From Streptomyces antimicrobicus (GTDB taxonomy: Bacteria > Actinomycetota > Actinomycetes > Streptomycetales > Streptomycetaceae): a stretch of 43,291 nucleotides of DNA. Shown one piece after another: positions 8,892 to 17,003 of this stretch (position 1 is its first letter; every line of letters starts with the position of its first letter). Made by a program: the position numbers and the translations under genes. The notes under the pieces are model-generated. The model did not search any database. It had not been told where the DNA came from and saw nothing but the letters and a program-made list of their open reading frames with translations. Location: positions 1 to 43,291 of the forward strand of contig NZ_JAJAUY010000044.1 in assembly GCF_020532625.1 (NCBI RefSeq), in the 5' to 3' direction.

Positions 8892-10706
8892 TTGATACCC
8901 CACATATCGGGCCGACCCCGACGTGTCCTGGTGACGGCCGCCGCCCTCGGCGCCGCCTTGACGTTCGCCTCTCCTTCGGCGTTCGCCACCGCCGGACCGA
9001 CGAACCCCTCCGCGCAGCCCCCTCGGGCCGCCGCACCCGCCACCACCGCCGCTGCCGCTGCCGCTTCCCAGAGTGCGACCTGGGCCGCCGGCACCCGCGC
9101 CTACCTCGTGCTCACCGCTCCCGGTGACACCTCCGCCGTACGAGCGGCCGTGGCCGCCAACGGCGGTTCGGTCTTCTCGTACTTCGACGCCATCGGCGTC
9201 GTCGTGGCCCACTCCACCTCCAGCACGTTCGCCGCCACCATGCGCGGCGTCAGCGGCGTGCAGAAGGTGGGCGCCACCCGCACCTCGGACGTGCCGGCCG
9301 ACGCCTACAACCCGGCGCTGCCCGCCAACCCGGCCCAGGCCGCGCCGCCGACCACCGAGCCGGTCCGCTCCGACATGAGCCAGATCAAGGCCGACCAGGC
9401 GTGGGGGGTCAACCCCGGCTCGGCGACGGTCAAGGTCGGCATCCTGGACACCGGCGTGGACGACCAGCACCAGGACCTCGCGCCGAACTTCAACGCGGCC
9501 GACTCCGTCTCCTGCGCCTACGGCAAGCCCGACACCCGCCCCGGTGCCTGGCGCGACGTGGACCAGCACGGCACCCACGTGGCCGGTACGGTCGCCGCCG
9601 CCAAGAACGGCAAGGGCGCCATCGGCGTGGCCCCTGGCGTGAAGATCTCCTCGGTGCGCATCGCCGAGCCCGGCACCACGCTGTTCTTCCCCGAGAACAC
9701 CATCTGCGGTCTCGTCTGGGCCGGTGACCACGGCTTCAAGGTCACCAACAACAGCTACTACACCGACCCTTGGCAGTTCGTCTGCCCGAACGACCTGGAC
9801 CAGGCCGCCATCCTCGAAGGCGTCGGCCGCGCCCAGGCCTACGCCGACGGCAAGGGTTCGCTCCAGGTCGCCGCGGCGGGCAACGAGAACTACAACCTGG
9901 CCGCCAAGACGACCGACTCCTCCAGCCCCAACGACTCGACGCCGGTCACCCGCACCGTCACCAACGACTGCAAGGACATCCCGGCCGAGCTGCCGGGCGT
10001 CGTCACCGTCGCGGCGAACGGCACCAACGGCACCTCGAAGGCCTCCTTCTCCAACTACGGCCGCGACATCATCGAGGTGTCCGCCCCCGGCGAGTCGGTC
10101 TACAGCACCGTCCCCGGCGGCAAGTACGCCTCGCTGAGCGGTACGTCGATGGCCTCGCCGCACGTCGCCGGTGTGGCCGCGCTGCTCGCCAGCACCAACC
10201 CGGCGTCCACCCCGGCGGACATCCGCGCCAAGCTGGCCCAGCAGGCCACGGACCTGGCGTGCCCCGCGTCCGACAGCCGCTGCACCGGCACCACCGCCAA
10301 CAACAGCTTCTTCGGCGAGGGCCGGGTCGACGCGCTGAAGGCCGTCCAGTCCACCCCGCCGGACGGCAAGTACTTCGAGAACCCGGCGGACGTCACCGTC
10401 AACGACAACGCCACGGTCGAGAGCCCGATCACGGTCAGCGGAGTCACCGGCAACGCGCCGGCCACCCTGAAGGTGGGCGTGGACATCAAGCACACCTACA
10501 TCGGTGACCTGAAGGTCGACCTGGTCGCGCCCGACGGCAGCGTCTACACCCTGCACAACCGCAGCGGCGGCAGCACGGACAACATCCTCCAGACCTACAC
10601 GGTCAACGCCTCCTCCGAGGTGGCCAACGGGACCTGGAAGCTGCGCGTGAACGACAACGCCAGCGCGGACACCGGCAGGATCGACTCCTGGAACCTCACC
10701 TTCTGA
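8892..10706 (+). CDS. Secreted subtilisin-like serine protease (S8) with C-terminal P domain
   Basis: 604 residues. Order: signal peptide (about 1-33, ending near AFATA), an Ala/Pro-rich stretch, an inhibitor-I9-like propeptide (about 65-135), the S8 catalytic domain (about 160-475) and a proprotein-convertase P domain (about 490-604, ending GRIDSWNLTF). The triad is visible as Asp186 (GILDTG), His226 (DQHGTHVAGT) and Ser419 (SGTSMASPH), with oxyanion Asn331 (AAGNENYN). The start is the TTG at 8892, 5 nt after GGAGG. An upstream in-frame GTG exists at about 8811, but it lacks this spacing and would spoil the signal peptide. It is probably autoprocessed outside the cell and degrades extracellular protein; the P domain usually stabilises the fold. 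It stands alone, between two hairpins. Confidence 0.93.
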   Translation: MIPHISGRPRRVLVTAAALGAALTFASPSAFATAGPTNPSAQPPRAAAPATTAAAAAASQSATWAAGTRAYLVLTAPGDTSAVRAAVAANGGSVFSYFDAIGVVVAHSTSSTFAATMRGVSGVQKVGATRTSDVPADAYNPALPANPAQAAPPTTEPVRSDMSQIKADQAWGVNPGSATVKVGILDTGVDDQHQDLAPNFNAADSVSCAYGKPDTRPGAWRDVDQHGTHVAGTVAAAKNGKGAIGVAPGVKISSVRIAEPGTTLFFPENTICGLVWAGDHGFKVTNNSYYTDPWQFVCPNDLDQAAILEGVGRAQAYADGKGSLQVAAAGNENYNLAAKTTDSSSPNDSTPVTRTVTNDCKDIPAELPGVVTVAANGTNGTSKASFSNYGRDIIEVSAPGESVYSTVPGGKYASLSGTSMASPHVAGVAALLASTNPASTPADIRAKLAQQATDLACPASDSRCTGTTANNSFFGEGRVDALKAVQSTPPDGKYFENPADVTVNDNATVESPITVSGVTGNAPATLKVGVDIKHTYIGDLKVDLVAPDGSVYTLHNRSGGSTDNILQTYTVNASSEVANGTWKLRVNDNASADTGRIDSWNLTF

Positions 10707-10730
10707 GGCGTCCCGCGGACCGGTCGACGG

Positions 10731-10765
10731 GCCGTCGGGGAGCAGCACCCCTGCTCCCCGGCGGC
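10731..10765. terminator. Bidirectional terminator between protease and FhuF-like gene
   Basis: GGGGAGCAG (10737-10745) pairs perfectly with CTGCTCCCC (10751-10759) across a 5-nt loop, and outer GCCG/GGC bases extend the stem. It lies between convergent genes ending at 10706 and 10775. Confidence 0.75.
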
Positions 10766-10774
10766 CCTTGCCGT

Positions 10775-11470
10775 TCAGTCCCGCCGGTCCCGCCTGCCGT
10801 GCAGGACGCAGTCCCCGCACAGACCGCCACCGGCCGGCACCCGGTAGTACAGGCAGCAGCTGCGGCGCCGGAACGCCACCCCGAGGCCCTCCTCGTGCAC
10901 GAAACCGCCGGTGCCGGCCAGGCGGCCGCCCGGGCCGAGCAGCTCCGCGACCAGGGGCACCGGCGGGCAAGGCGGTGCGGGGAGCCGGTCCAGCAGCACC
11001 CGCAGGGTCCCCACGAGGGCGGACGCCGCGTTGCCCCGCAGGATCCGGGGCGACACCCCGAACCGGGCCCGGACCTCGCCGTCGAGCACGGCCAGGTTCC
11101 CGTCCAGCACCGCCGTCCCGAGCTCCGCGCCCGGCAGGGCGGCCGGCTCCGGCAGCCACAGCTGGAGCGACCCGGCCGCCGGCAGCCGCCACCACACCCG
11201 GTCGGGTGCGAGGTCGGGCACGCGTGCGGCCAGGGCCGCGCAGCCCAGCGCGAGCGACCACATCCGGGAGGCGATCCCGAGGTGCGCGGTCGAGGCCGCG
11301 ACCCGCCGGTCCCCGGTCCCCAGCCGCCGCCCGACCTCGGCGACGTACCCGTCGAGCCCGCTCCCGTACAGCTCGGCCAGCGGCCGGTACCCCGGCCCCG
11401 GTGGCTCGCCCCCGGCGGGCACGTCGAAGAAGCCTCCTACGCCGCTCAGCTCCCGCAGCACCTCCCGCAC
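10775..11470 (-). CDS. (2Fe-2S)-binding, FhuF-like ferric reductase family protein
   Basis: 231 residues. The C-terminus carries the hallmark of FhuF-type proteins: two adjacent Cys, then Cys-x2-Cys (SCCLYYRVPAGGGLCGDCVL), which ligates an unusual [2Fe-2S] cluster. The rest is the Ala/Leu-rich body typical of actinobacterial FhuF-like proteins (about 220-280 residues), which are thought to release iron from ferric siderophores by reduction in the cytoplasm. The GTG start at 11470 lies 1 nt after the stop of the upstream gene (stop at 11472), so the pair is probably coupled. No siderophore gene is nearby; the MFS gene further upstream could be a companion exporter, but that is speculative. No clear iron box was seen. 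Confidence 0.8.
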   Translation of the reverse strand: MREVLRELSGVGGFFDVPAGGEPPGPGYRPLAELYGSGLDGYVAEVGRRLGTGDRRVAASTAHLGIASRMWSLALGCAALAARVPDLAPDRVWWRLPAAGSLQLWLPEPAALPGAELGTAVLDGNLAVLDGEVRARFGVSPRILRGNAASALVGTLRVLLDRLPAPPCPPVPLVAELLGPGGRLAGTGGFVHEEGLGVAFRRRSCCLYYRVPAGGGLCGDCVLHGRRDRRD

Positions 11471-11471
11471 C

Positions 11472-12023
11472 TCAGACCCCGTATCCGTCGTCGGGCACGG
11501 CCCGGTCGGGCTCGGGGCACACCTCGTGGTCCCGGCCGCTGGTGCTCGCCTGGTACAGCGGCCAGTCGTCGGCCGGGGCGTCGTCCGGCCGGTGGCGGGC
11601 GACGAAGGTGAACGTCACGGCGCTGTACGGGGTGGGCCTGGTGGTGAGGATCCGCTGCTCGGGCCGGTCCTGGGGCCGGTCCTCCGTCCGCCAGGACACC
11701 CCGGCGGCGGTCAGGGCGGCCGTGAGCCGGGACTCGGTCACCGGCATCGGGACGAGCGTGCTCCCGCCGGCGGCGGGGCCGGGGATCTCCAGCTCGCCGT
11801 GCCAGGCGGGCACGTGCATCGCGCTGAGCCGCCGGCAGCGGCACCACACGATCTGCAGGGAGCCGTAGTGGAGCCAGTGCGGCCAGCGCCGGCCCGGGGA
11901 CACCCGCTGCTGCGCCTGCGGCTCGCCGTGCACGGCCACGACGTCGTACAGGTGCACGCCGTAGCCGAAGACCCCCAGTCGCCCGGTGGCCGCGAAGCGG
12001 GCCAGTTCCGCTGCGAAATCCAT
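11472..12023 (-). CDS. Conserved hypothetical protein, cytoplasmic
   Basis: 183 residues with no signal peptide or membrane segment. The N-terminal part reads like a small alpha/beta fold (GVFGYGVHLYDVVAVHGEP, then HWLHYGSLQIVWCRCRRL). The pattern of a hydrophobic helix, a GxP turn and YGxLQ is seen in several actinobacterial proteins annotated as hypothetical or immunity-like, but I cannot assign a family. A Pro/Asp/Arg-rich segment occupies the C-terminal third (DRPQDRPEQR). Start ATG 12023; no strong ribosome binding site. It lies 41 bp downstream of the MFS gene and 1 nt before the FhuF-like gene, so the three probably form one transcription unit. Confidence 0.7.
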   Translation of the reverse strand: MDFAAELARFAATGRLGVFGYGVHLYDVVAVHGEPQAQQRVSPGRRWPHWLHYGSLQIVWCRCRRLSAMHVPAWHGELEIPGPAAGGSTLVPMPVTESRLTAALTAAGVSWRTEDRPQDRPEQRILTTRPTPYSAVTFTFVARHRPDDAPADDWPLYQASTSGRDHEVCPEPDRAVPDDGYGV

Positions 12024-12064
12024 GGGCCGATCATGTCAGGTCGCGCCGGCGGCCGGACCGGCCC

Positions 12065-13402
12065 CTACCGTCCCGCCCGTACGGTCGGGACCGCGGTGCC
12101 CGCCGGGGTGCCCTCCGGGGTGCCCGCCGCGTCCGGCGCCGCCGCCGGCTCCCCGGCCGCGGCTGCCGCGGCCGGTTCCGGCTCGGGCTCCGGGCGCTGC
12201 GCCGCGGCCCGTTCCGCCCGCCGGACGGCGGGTCCCATCGCCCAGGACGCCACCAGCAGCACGCCCCCCAGGAGCAGCCAGCCCGGGATGCCCCACAGCA
12301 GGAGCAGGGAGGTCAGCAGGAGCGGGCCGAGGGTCCGGGCGACGGGCACCCCGGTGCCGAAGAACCCCTGGTACTGGCCGATCTTCTCGGGCGGGGCCAG
12401 CGAGAAGCTGATCTGCCAGGACCCGGCGGACTGGCGCATCTCGGCGAACAGCTGGAGCACCGCGCCGACGACCAGGGCCGCCCCGGCGGCCCAGGCGGCC
12501 GCGGGGAGCGCCGACAGGGCGAAGACGACGCAGGAGGCGGCCATGACCAGCCCGGAGCTCCAGACGGCGGCCCGGGCCGTACGCAGGTCGGTCACCGGGC
12601 GGGCCGTGCGGACCTGGAACAGCATCACGCCGACGGTGTTGAGGACGAACAGCGCCGACACCAGCCAGCCGGGGGCGTGGGTGCGCTCCACGATCCACAG
12701 CGGGATCGCCAGGCTCAGCAGCGGCATCCGCAGCAGCAGGACCGCGTTCAGCGCGGTGACCAGCGCGTACGGCCGGTCGCGCAGGACCGCCAGGCGCGGC
12801 TCGCCGGCGGCCCGCCGCTCCACGGGGGCCACCGCGGGCAGCCGCAGCAGGACGGCGGCGCACACGAGGAAGCTGACGGCGTCCATGGCGAACACGGCCC
12901 GGTAGGCGCCCGCGCTGTCGGCGCTGAGGGCGAGCCCGCCGATCGAGGCGCCCAGGGCCAGTCCCGCGTTCAGCATGGACTGCAGGTGCGCCAGCACCCC
13001 GGTGCGCTCCCGGGGCTCCACCAGCCCCGCCAGCAGGGCCTGACGGGCCGCGGCGAGCCCGCACTGGGCGGTGGCGTAGAGGCAGGCGGCGAGCAGGAAC
13101 GGCCAGAAGGACCGGATGACGAGGAACGAGGCCACGGCGGCGGCCGTGGCGAGCGCCAGCAGCACGGAGGTGCCGCGGGGCCCGCGCCGGTCGGCGAGCG
13201 CCCCCAGAGGCACTCCGGCGACCGAACCGACGGCCCAGGCGACGGTCAGCCCCAGGCCGATCTGGGCGGGCGAGAGACCGACCACCCGGGTGAAATACAG
13301 GGCCGAACACACGTAGTACGCACCGTCACCGACGGAGTTGCTCAGCTGCGCGGCAGCCAGTCGGCGCGGTGCTCCGGGCGGGGGCAGGATGCGTAAGTTC
13401 AT
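12065..13402 (-). CDS. MFS transporter (putative exporter)
   Basis: 445 residues with about twelve hydrophobic segments. Motif A is recognisable in the loop between TM2 and TM3 (GVPLGALADRRGPRGTSVLLALATAAA), as in drug-exporter MFS proteins. The last 50 residues are a cytoplasmic Glu/Pro/Ala-rich tail (PEPEPEPAAAAAA). ATG 13402 (MNLRILPPPG) is preceded by GGAG with a very short spacer; longer in-frame extensions lack export or family features. Substrate unknown. It is the first gene of the putative three-gene unit ending with the FhuF-like protein; export of a siderophore or other small molecule is possible but untested. Confidence 0.85.
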   Translation of the reverse strand: MNLRILPPPGAPRRLAAAQLSNSVGDGAYYVCSALYFTRVVGLSPAQIGLGLTVAWAVGSVAGVPLGALADRRGPRGTSVLLALATAAAVASFLVIRSFWPFLLAACLYATAQCGLAAARQALLAGLVEPRERTGVLAHLQSMLNAGLALGASIGGLALSADSAGAYRAVFAMDAVSFLVCAAVLLRLPAVAPVERRAAGEPRLAVLRDRPYALVTALNAVLLLRMPLLSLAIPLWIVERTHAPGWLVSALFVLNTVGVMLFQVRTARPVTDLRTARAAVWSSGLVMAASCVVFALSALPAAAWAAGAALVVGAVLQLFAEMRQSAGSWQISFSLAPPEKIGQYQGFFGTGVPVARTLGPLLLTSLLLLWGIPGWLLLGGVLLVASWAMGPAVRRAERAAAQRPEPEPEPAAAAAAGEPAAAPDAAGTPEGTPAGTAVPTVRAGR

Positions 13403-13834
13403 CGCTCCATGAGAACAGTCACGGTGGCCCGCTGGGCAGGTCCAATCGGCGCCGCTCCGGTTGGGCCAATTCACCATTGCTCCCGACCCCTGCCGACGAT
13501 ACCCGATCTTCGCACGTCGTCGCAGGTCAGGAGGGGTGGGAGCAGGTCTGCGGGGCGGCTGCGCGGGGGGCGCGGACGGGGTCGGCGAGGTGCGTGGACG
13601 GGCCGGTCCGTGAACGATGAGCACCCCCGGCCCGTGATCCTCCTCGGGGCCGCCGGAAAACAGTGTCGCGCCATACGTCTCAAGGGGGTTCATCGGATCC
13701 CGGTAACGAGCTACATTGAGCCACTCGTCGCGTTCACCTGACCGCCCGTTGCCCTTCATTCCTGTTTTGCCCACGCAACGACGTCCGGGGCGCAGACTGT
13801 GCCACCACCCATCTTCCGAAGGACCGAAGGCTCC
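13403..13834. other. Gene-less divergent intergenic region (MFS / GNAT)
   Basis: 432 bp. All frames here are short or Arg/Pro-rich and unconvincing. The part at 13660-13780 is markedly less GC-rich than its surroundings and contains GTTCACCTGAC (13733-13743), resembling a single PHO-box half, but I see no second 11-nt repeat. It probably holds the promoters of both flanking genes. Confidence 0.5.
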
Positions 13835-14518
13835 GTGCCCGTACCCGTACTCCTCGCCGGCCGCTCCGTGCGGCTGGAGCCCCTCGCCCCCCACCACACC
13901 GAGGCCCTGGCCGTGGCCGGGGCCGAGGATCGTACGACTTACGCCTTCACCCCCGTACCCCACGGTGTGGAGGCGGCCCTCGAGTACATCGACCGCGCCC
14001 TCGCCGATCAGGCGGCGGGCCGCTCGCTGCCCTTCGCCATCGTCAGGCGGAGGGACGGGCGCGTGGTCGGTTCCACTCGGTTCCTGGAACTGGACTACTG
14101 GCAGGGACCGCTGGTGTGGCCTTCCGTGCCCGGGGTCCCGTACGGCGATCCGCTGACCGCGGTCCCCGACGCCGCGGAGATCGGCAACACCTGGCTGTCC
14201 CCGGCGGCCCAGGGCACCGGGATCAACACCGAGACCAAGCTGCTCATGCTCCGCCACGCCTTCGAGACCTGGGGCGTACGGCGGATCTCGCTGCGGGCCG
14301 ACGCCCGCAACACCCGCTCGCGGGCGGCCATGGAGAAGCTGGGCTTCACGTGCGAAGGGGTCCGGCGGGCCCATTCGCGGGGCCTGGACGGCATGGTCCG
14401 CAGCACGGCCTTCTACTCGATCCTCGACGAGGAGTGGCCGGCCGTGCGCTCGATCATCGAGCTGCGGCTGTCCGCCCGGAGCCCGCGCCGGCGGCGCAAG
14501 ACGCTGGTTCCGGCGTAA
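13835..14518 (+). CDS. GNAT-family N-acetyltransferase (RimJ/RimL-like)
   Basis: 227 residues. The order of elements matches RimJ/RimL-type GNATs: an N-terminal LLAGRSVRLEPLAPHHTEAL strand-helix, a central strand with GSTRFLEL, the acyl-CoA loop TWLSPAAQGTGINTETKLLMLRHAFE (in place of the canonical R/QxxGxG/A loop), then VRRISLRADARNTRSRAAMEKLGF, the typical end of the fold. Likely a cytosolic acetyltransferase for a protein N-terminus, amino acid or drug; substrate unknown. GTG 13835 is preferred (GAAGG at 13826-13830); an in-frame GTG at 13799 is an alternative. A 14-residue Arg-rich tail follows the domain. Confidence 0.88.
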   Translation: MPVPVLLAGRSVRLEPLAPHHTEALAVAGAEDRTTYAFTPVPHGVEAALEYIDRALADQAAGRSLPFAIVRRRDGRVVGSTRFLELDYWQGPLVWPSVPGVPYGDPLTAVPDAAEIGNTWLSPAAQGTGINTETKLLMLRHAFETWGVRRISLRADARNTRSRAAMEKLGFTCEGVRRAHSRGLDGMVRSTAFYSILDEEWPAVRSIIELRLSARSPRRRRKTLVPA

Positions 14519-14527
14519 CGGTCCTGC

Positions 14528-14552
14528 GGGGCGGTGGCACGGCCGCCGCCCC
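14528..14552. terminator. Bidirectional terminator between GNAT and TolB-like genes
   Basis: GGGGCGGTGGC (14528-14538) pairs with GCCGCCGCCCC (14542-14552) through a 3-nt loop with one G-U pair, 10 nt after the GNAT stop and between convergent genes. Confidence 0.7.
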
Positions 14553-14594
14553 CGGTACCGCCCGCCCGTCCGGCGCGGCCCCGGTCCGGTCCCC

Positions 14595-15638
14595 TCAGCC
14601 GAGGAGGGCCGGGGCGAGGGCCGCGTCCATGAACCGGGCCGGTGCGCCGCTGCCGTCGGCCGGTACGGCGTACAGGTCGGCGCCGAAGTCACCGGGCAGC
14701 GCGTAGGCCACCGTCCGGTCGTCGAGCCACACCGCCTGGTCGTCGACGCTGCGCTGCTCGGCGAGCGGGGTCTCGGCGCCCGTGGCCAGGTCCAGGACGT
14801 GCAGCTGCCAGGGGGCCTCGGCGGGCCGGCCGGGGATCCGCTTCTTGAAGGCGATCCGGGTGCCGTCCGGGGACAGGGAGGGGCACTCCGCGTTCTCCCG
14901 CAAGGTCGTCACCGTCCGCGCCGCCAGGTCGCCGCGGACCAGGTAGGTCGTGCCGCCGGTGGCCAAGGTGGCGTAGAAGCCCTGCTCGTCGGGGGTGAAG
15001 GTGACCCCCCAGAAGTTCACGTCCACGGCCTTGTGGATCCTGCCGTCCTTGCGGATCGCGTAGTCCTCCAGCGAGGCCTCCAGCCGGCCGGTGCGCAGGT
15101 CGAGCACCGAGGTGCGGGTGGAGAAGTCCGTGCCCGCGTAGCTGTCGCCGCCGACGAACACGGTCCAGGCGGCCAGGTGCCCGCCGGGCGAGACCCGGGC
15201 CCGGGTCGGGATGCCGGCCAGCGGGTGCGCGGCGAGCTCGCGCAGGGACGCGTCGAGGACCACGGCGCGGTAGCCGTCCTGGACGCCGGCGCCGCCCTTG
15301 ACCGACTGGAGGCAGATCCCGGTCCCGGCGGCCGCGTGCAGCCGCAGGCAGCTCACGCCGGAGGCGGTCCGGGGTGCCCGCGGGTCCTCGGCGGGCACGG
15401 TGGCGAGCTCGTCCCGGTGGGGTCCCCAGGCCATGTTGCGGAACACCAGGCGCCGGCCGCCGCCGGCCGCGGCGAGCGAGACCGGGCCCGGGGCGACCCG
15501 GGGGCCGCCTGCCTGCTCCCGGTCCTTCTCGTGGGCCCGGTCCCCCGCCCGTACGACGGCGGCGACGGCGACCCCGCCCAGCAGGACGACGGCCACGAGC
15601 AGGATCAGCAGACGGCGGTGGAGGGACAGGCCGAGCAC
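14595..15638 (-). CDS. Exported or membrane-anchored TolB-like beta-propeller protein
   Basis: 347 residues. A single N-terminal hydrophobic segment (about 9-30, LLILLVAVVLLGGVAVAAVV) with a short basic front indicates an anchor or uncleaved signal. The rest is rich in WD/PD40-like blades: VSPGGHLAAWTVF, FTPDEQGFYATLA, LSPDGTRIAFKKR and WLDDRTVAYAL, as in TolB propellers. No catalytic motif is visible, so a protein-interaction or sensing role outside the membrane is likely. GTG 15638 is well supported by GGAGGT with a 7-nt spacer. It diverges from the esterase gene at 15831. Confidence 0.8.
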   Translation of the reverse strand: MLGLSLHRRLLILLVAVVLLGGVAVAAVVRAGDRAHEKDREQAGGPRVAPGPVSLAAAGGGRRLVFRNMAWGPHRDELATVPAEDPRAPRTASGVSCLRLHAAAGTGICLQSVKGGAGVQDGYRAVVLDASLRELAAHPLAGIPTRARVSPGGHLAAWTVFVGGDSYAGTDFSTRTSVLDLRTGRLEASLEDYAIRKDGRIHKAVDVNFWGVTFTPDEQGFYATLATGGTTYLVRGDLAARTVTTLRENAECPSLSPDGTRIAFKKRIPGRPAEAPWQLHVLDLATGAETPLAEQRSVDDQAVWLDDRTVAYALPGDFGADLYAVPADGSGAPARFMDAALAPALLG

Positions 15639-15830
15639 GGGTTACCTCCGGTACGTGGGGGGTCGGTGGCGGCGCGGGGGGCACCGTACGACGGGAGTCC
15701 GGCAAGGAGGAGCCCCAGGGAATCCCAAGAGAAGGAAAAATTAGGAACTGGGCAGGGGTTTCGTTCATCCTTCGAACGGAAGACACCATCCGAGCCCCCT
15801 GGGGCAGCAGCAGCCGGAGACCTCACGCAC

Positions 15831-17003
15831 ATGTCGCACATACCCGACGGGCAGTATCAGCAGGCGTACCAGGAGGGGTACCGGCAGGGCTACGAGGACG
15901 GCTGGGCGCAGTCGCGGGACGGCGACGGCCACCGGGACGAGCCCCGTCCGCGCAAGGCGCGACGGTGGATCATCGCCGGCGTCAGCGTGCTGGCCCTCGG
16001 CGGTGTCGCGGCGGGTGTGATGGCCTACTTCGAGATCCCGCCGTTCACCGACAAGGGCTCGCCGGTCTCCTTCGGCGGCGGCGCGGGCGCCGGCGGCGGG
16101 CAGGCGGGCGGTGCCGAGCAGTCGGCGAACTCCAAGGTGCTGATGCCGACGGGTCCGCAGGCCGACTTCAAGAACTCCATGACCCTGGGCGACGGCACGC
16201 ACGTCGCCGTCACCACCGTGACCGGCAAGAAGTCCGGCTTCACGGGCAAGGTGTGGGTGTGGGCGCCCAAGGAGTACGGCGACCCCAAGTTCGCCAAGAG
16301 CGGTTTCCCGGTGCTCATAGCCCTGCCGGGCGGCGCCGGGTATCCGAACAACTACTGGATGGGCACCGACCTCGGCCTCCAGACCAGCATCAGCAAGTGG
16401 TACCACGAGGGCAAGAGCAAGCCCTTCATCCTCGTCATGCCGGTGCTCAACCCGGCCCCGGACGACAAGGGCATCTACTGGGACGGCTCCGACATCCCCG
16501 GCCAGCCCAAGATGGGCACCTGGCTCACCGAGGACGTCCCGGACTTCGCCAAGGCCAACTTCCGCACCATCAAGTCCCGTGACGGCTGGGCCTTCATGGG
16601 CTCCTCCACCGGCGGCTTCGCGGGCCTGAAGGCCGTCCTGAAGCACCCGGACAAGTTCAAGGCCGTGATCGCCTCCGGCCCGGACATCGTCCCGGACTCG
16701 CCCCTGTGGAAGGGCTACGACAAGGAGAAGGCGGAGAACAACCCCGAGGTGCTGGCCAAGCAGCTCATCGACAAGAAGGGCCCGGACGTCTACCTGGCCT
16801 TCCAGGTCGGCACCAACGAGAGCAACAAGAACACCCTGCCGAACGTGCAGAAGTTCATCGCGACCTACGGCAAGGGCCCCGTCCACACCAGCCTGCGGGT
16901 CATCGAGGGCGGCCAGCACAACGCCAAGACCTACGTCCCCAACATGGGCGAGGGACCGATCCAGTTCATCAGCAAGGTCATGGAAGGACCGGTGTCGGAC
17001 TGA
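15831..17003 (+). CDS. Membrane-anchored alpha/beta-hydrolase esterase (esterase D / Ag85-like)
   Basis: 390 residues. A Gln/Tyr/Gly-rich N-terminus (YQQAYQEGYRQGYEDGWAQ) precedes a single TM helix (about 46-66) and a Gly-rich linker. The extracellular domain (about 105-390) belongs to the putative-esterase family that includes antigen 85 mycolyltransferases. The nucleophile elbow is GSSTGG (Ser259), the oxyanion region is ALPGGAGYPNNYW, and the catalytic His is probably in GGQHNAKTY. It is presumably an extracellular ester hydrolase; Streptomyces lack mycolic acids, so a mycolyltransferase role is not expected. ATG 15831 follows GGAG at 15816-15819 with an 11-nt spacer. The end overlaps the convergent carboxylesterase gene by 26 bp. 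Confidence 0.88.
   Translation: MSHIPDGQYQQAYQEGYRQGYEDGWAQSRDGDGHRDEPRPRKARRWIIAGVSVLALGGVAAGVMAYFEIPPFTDKGSPVSFGGGAGAGGGQAGGAEQSANSKVLMPTGPQADFKNSMTLGDGTHVAVTTVTGKKSGFTGKVWVWAPKEYGDPKFAKSGFPVLIALPGGAGYPNNYWMGTDLGLQTSISKWYHEGKSKPFILVMPVLNPAPDDKGIYWDGSDIPGQPKMGTWLTEDVPDFAKANFRTIKSRDGWAFMGSSTGGFAGLKAVLKHPDKFKAVIASGPDIVPDSPLWKGYDKEKAENNPEVLAKQLIDKKGPDVYLAFQVGTNESNKNTLPNVQKFIATYGKGPVHTSLRVIEGGQHNAKTYVPNMGEGPIQFISKVMEGPVSD

Noticed and set aside
13409..13741. 110-residue frame between MFS and GNAT genes
   Set aside because: Shifts from Arg/Gly-rich to unrelated composition, lacks a ribosome binding site, and resembles no family.
13733..13755. PHO box upstream of the GNAT gene
   Set aside because: Only one GTTCACC half is visible; the following 11-nt unit does not match.
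15743..15780. ECF promoter GGAAC...CGTT before the esterase gene
   Set aside because: The spacer is only 13 nt, too short for the usual 15-17.
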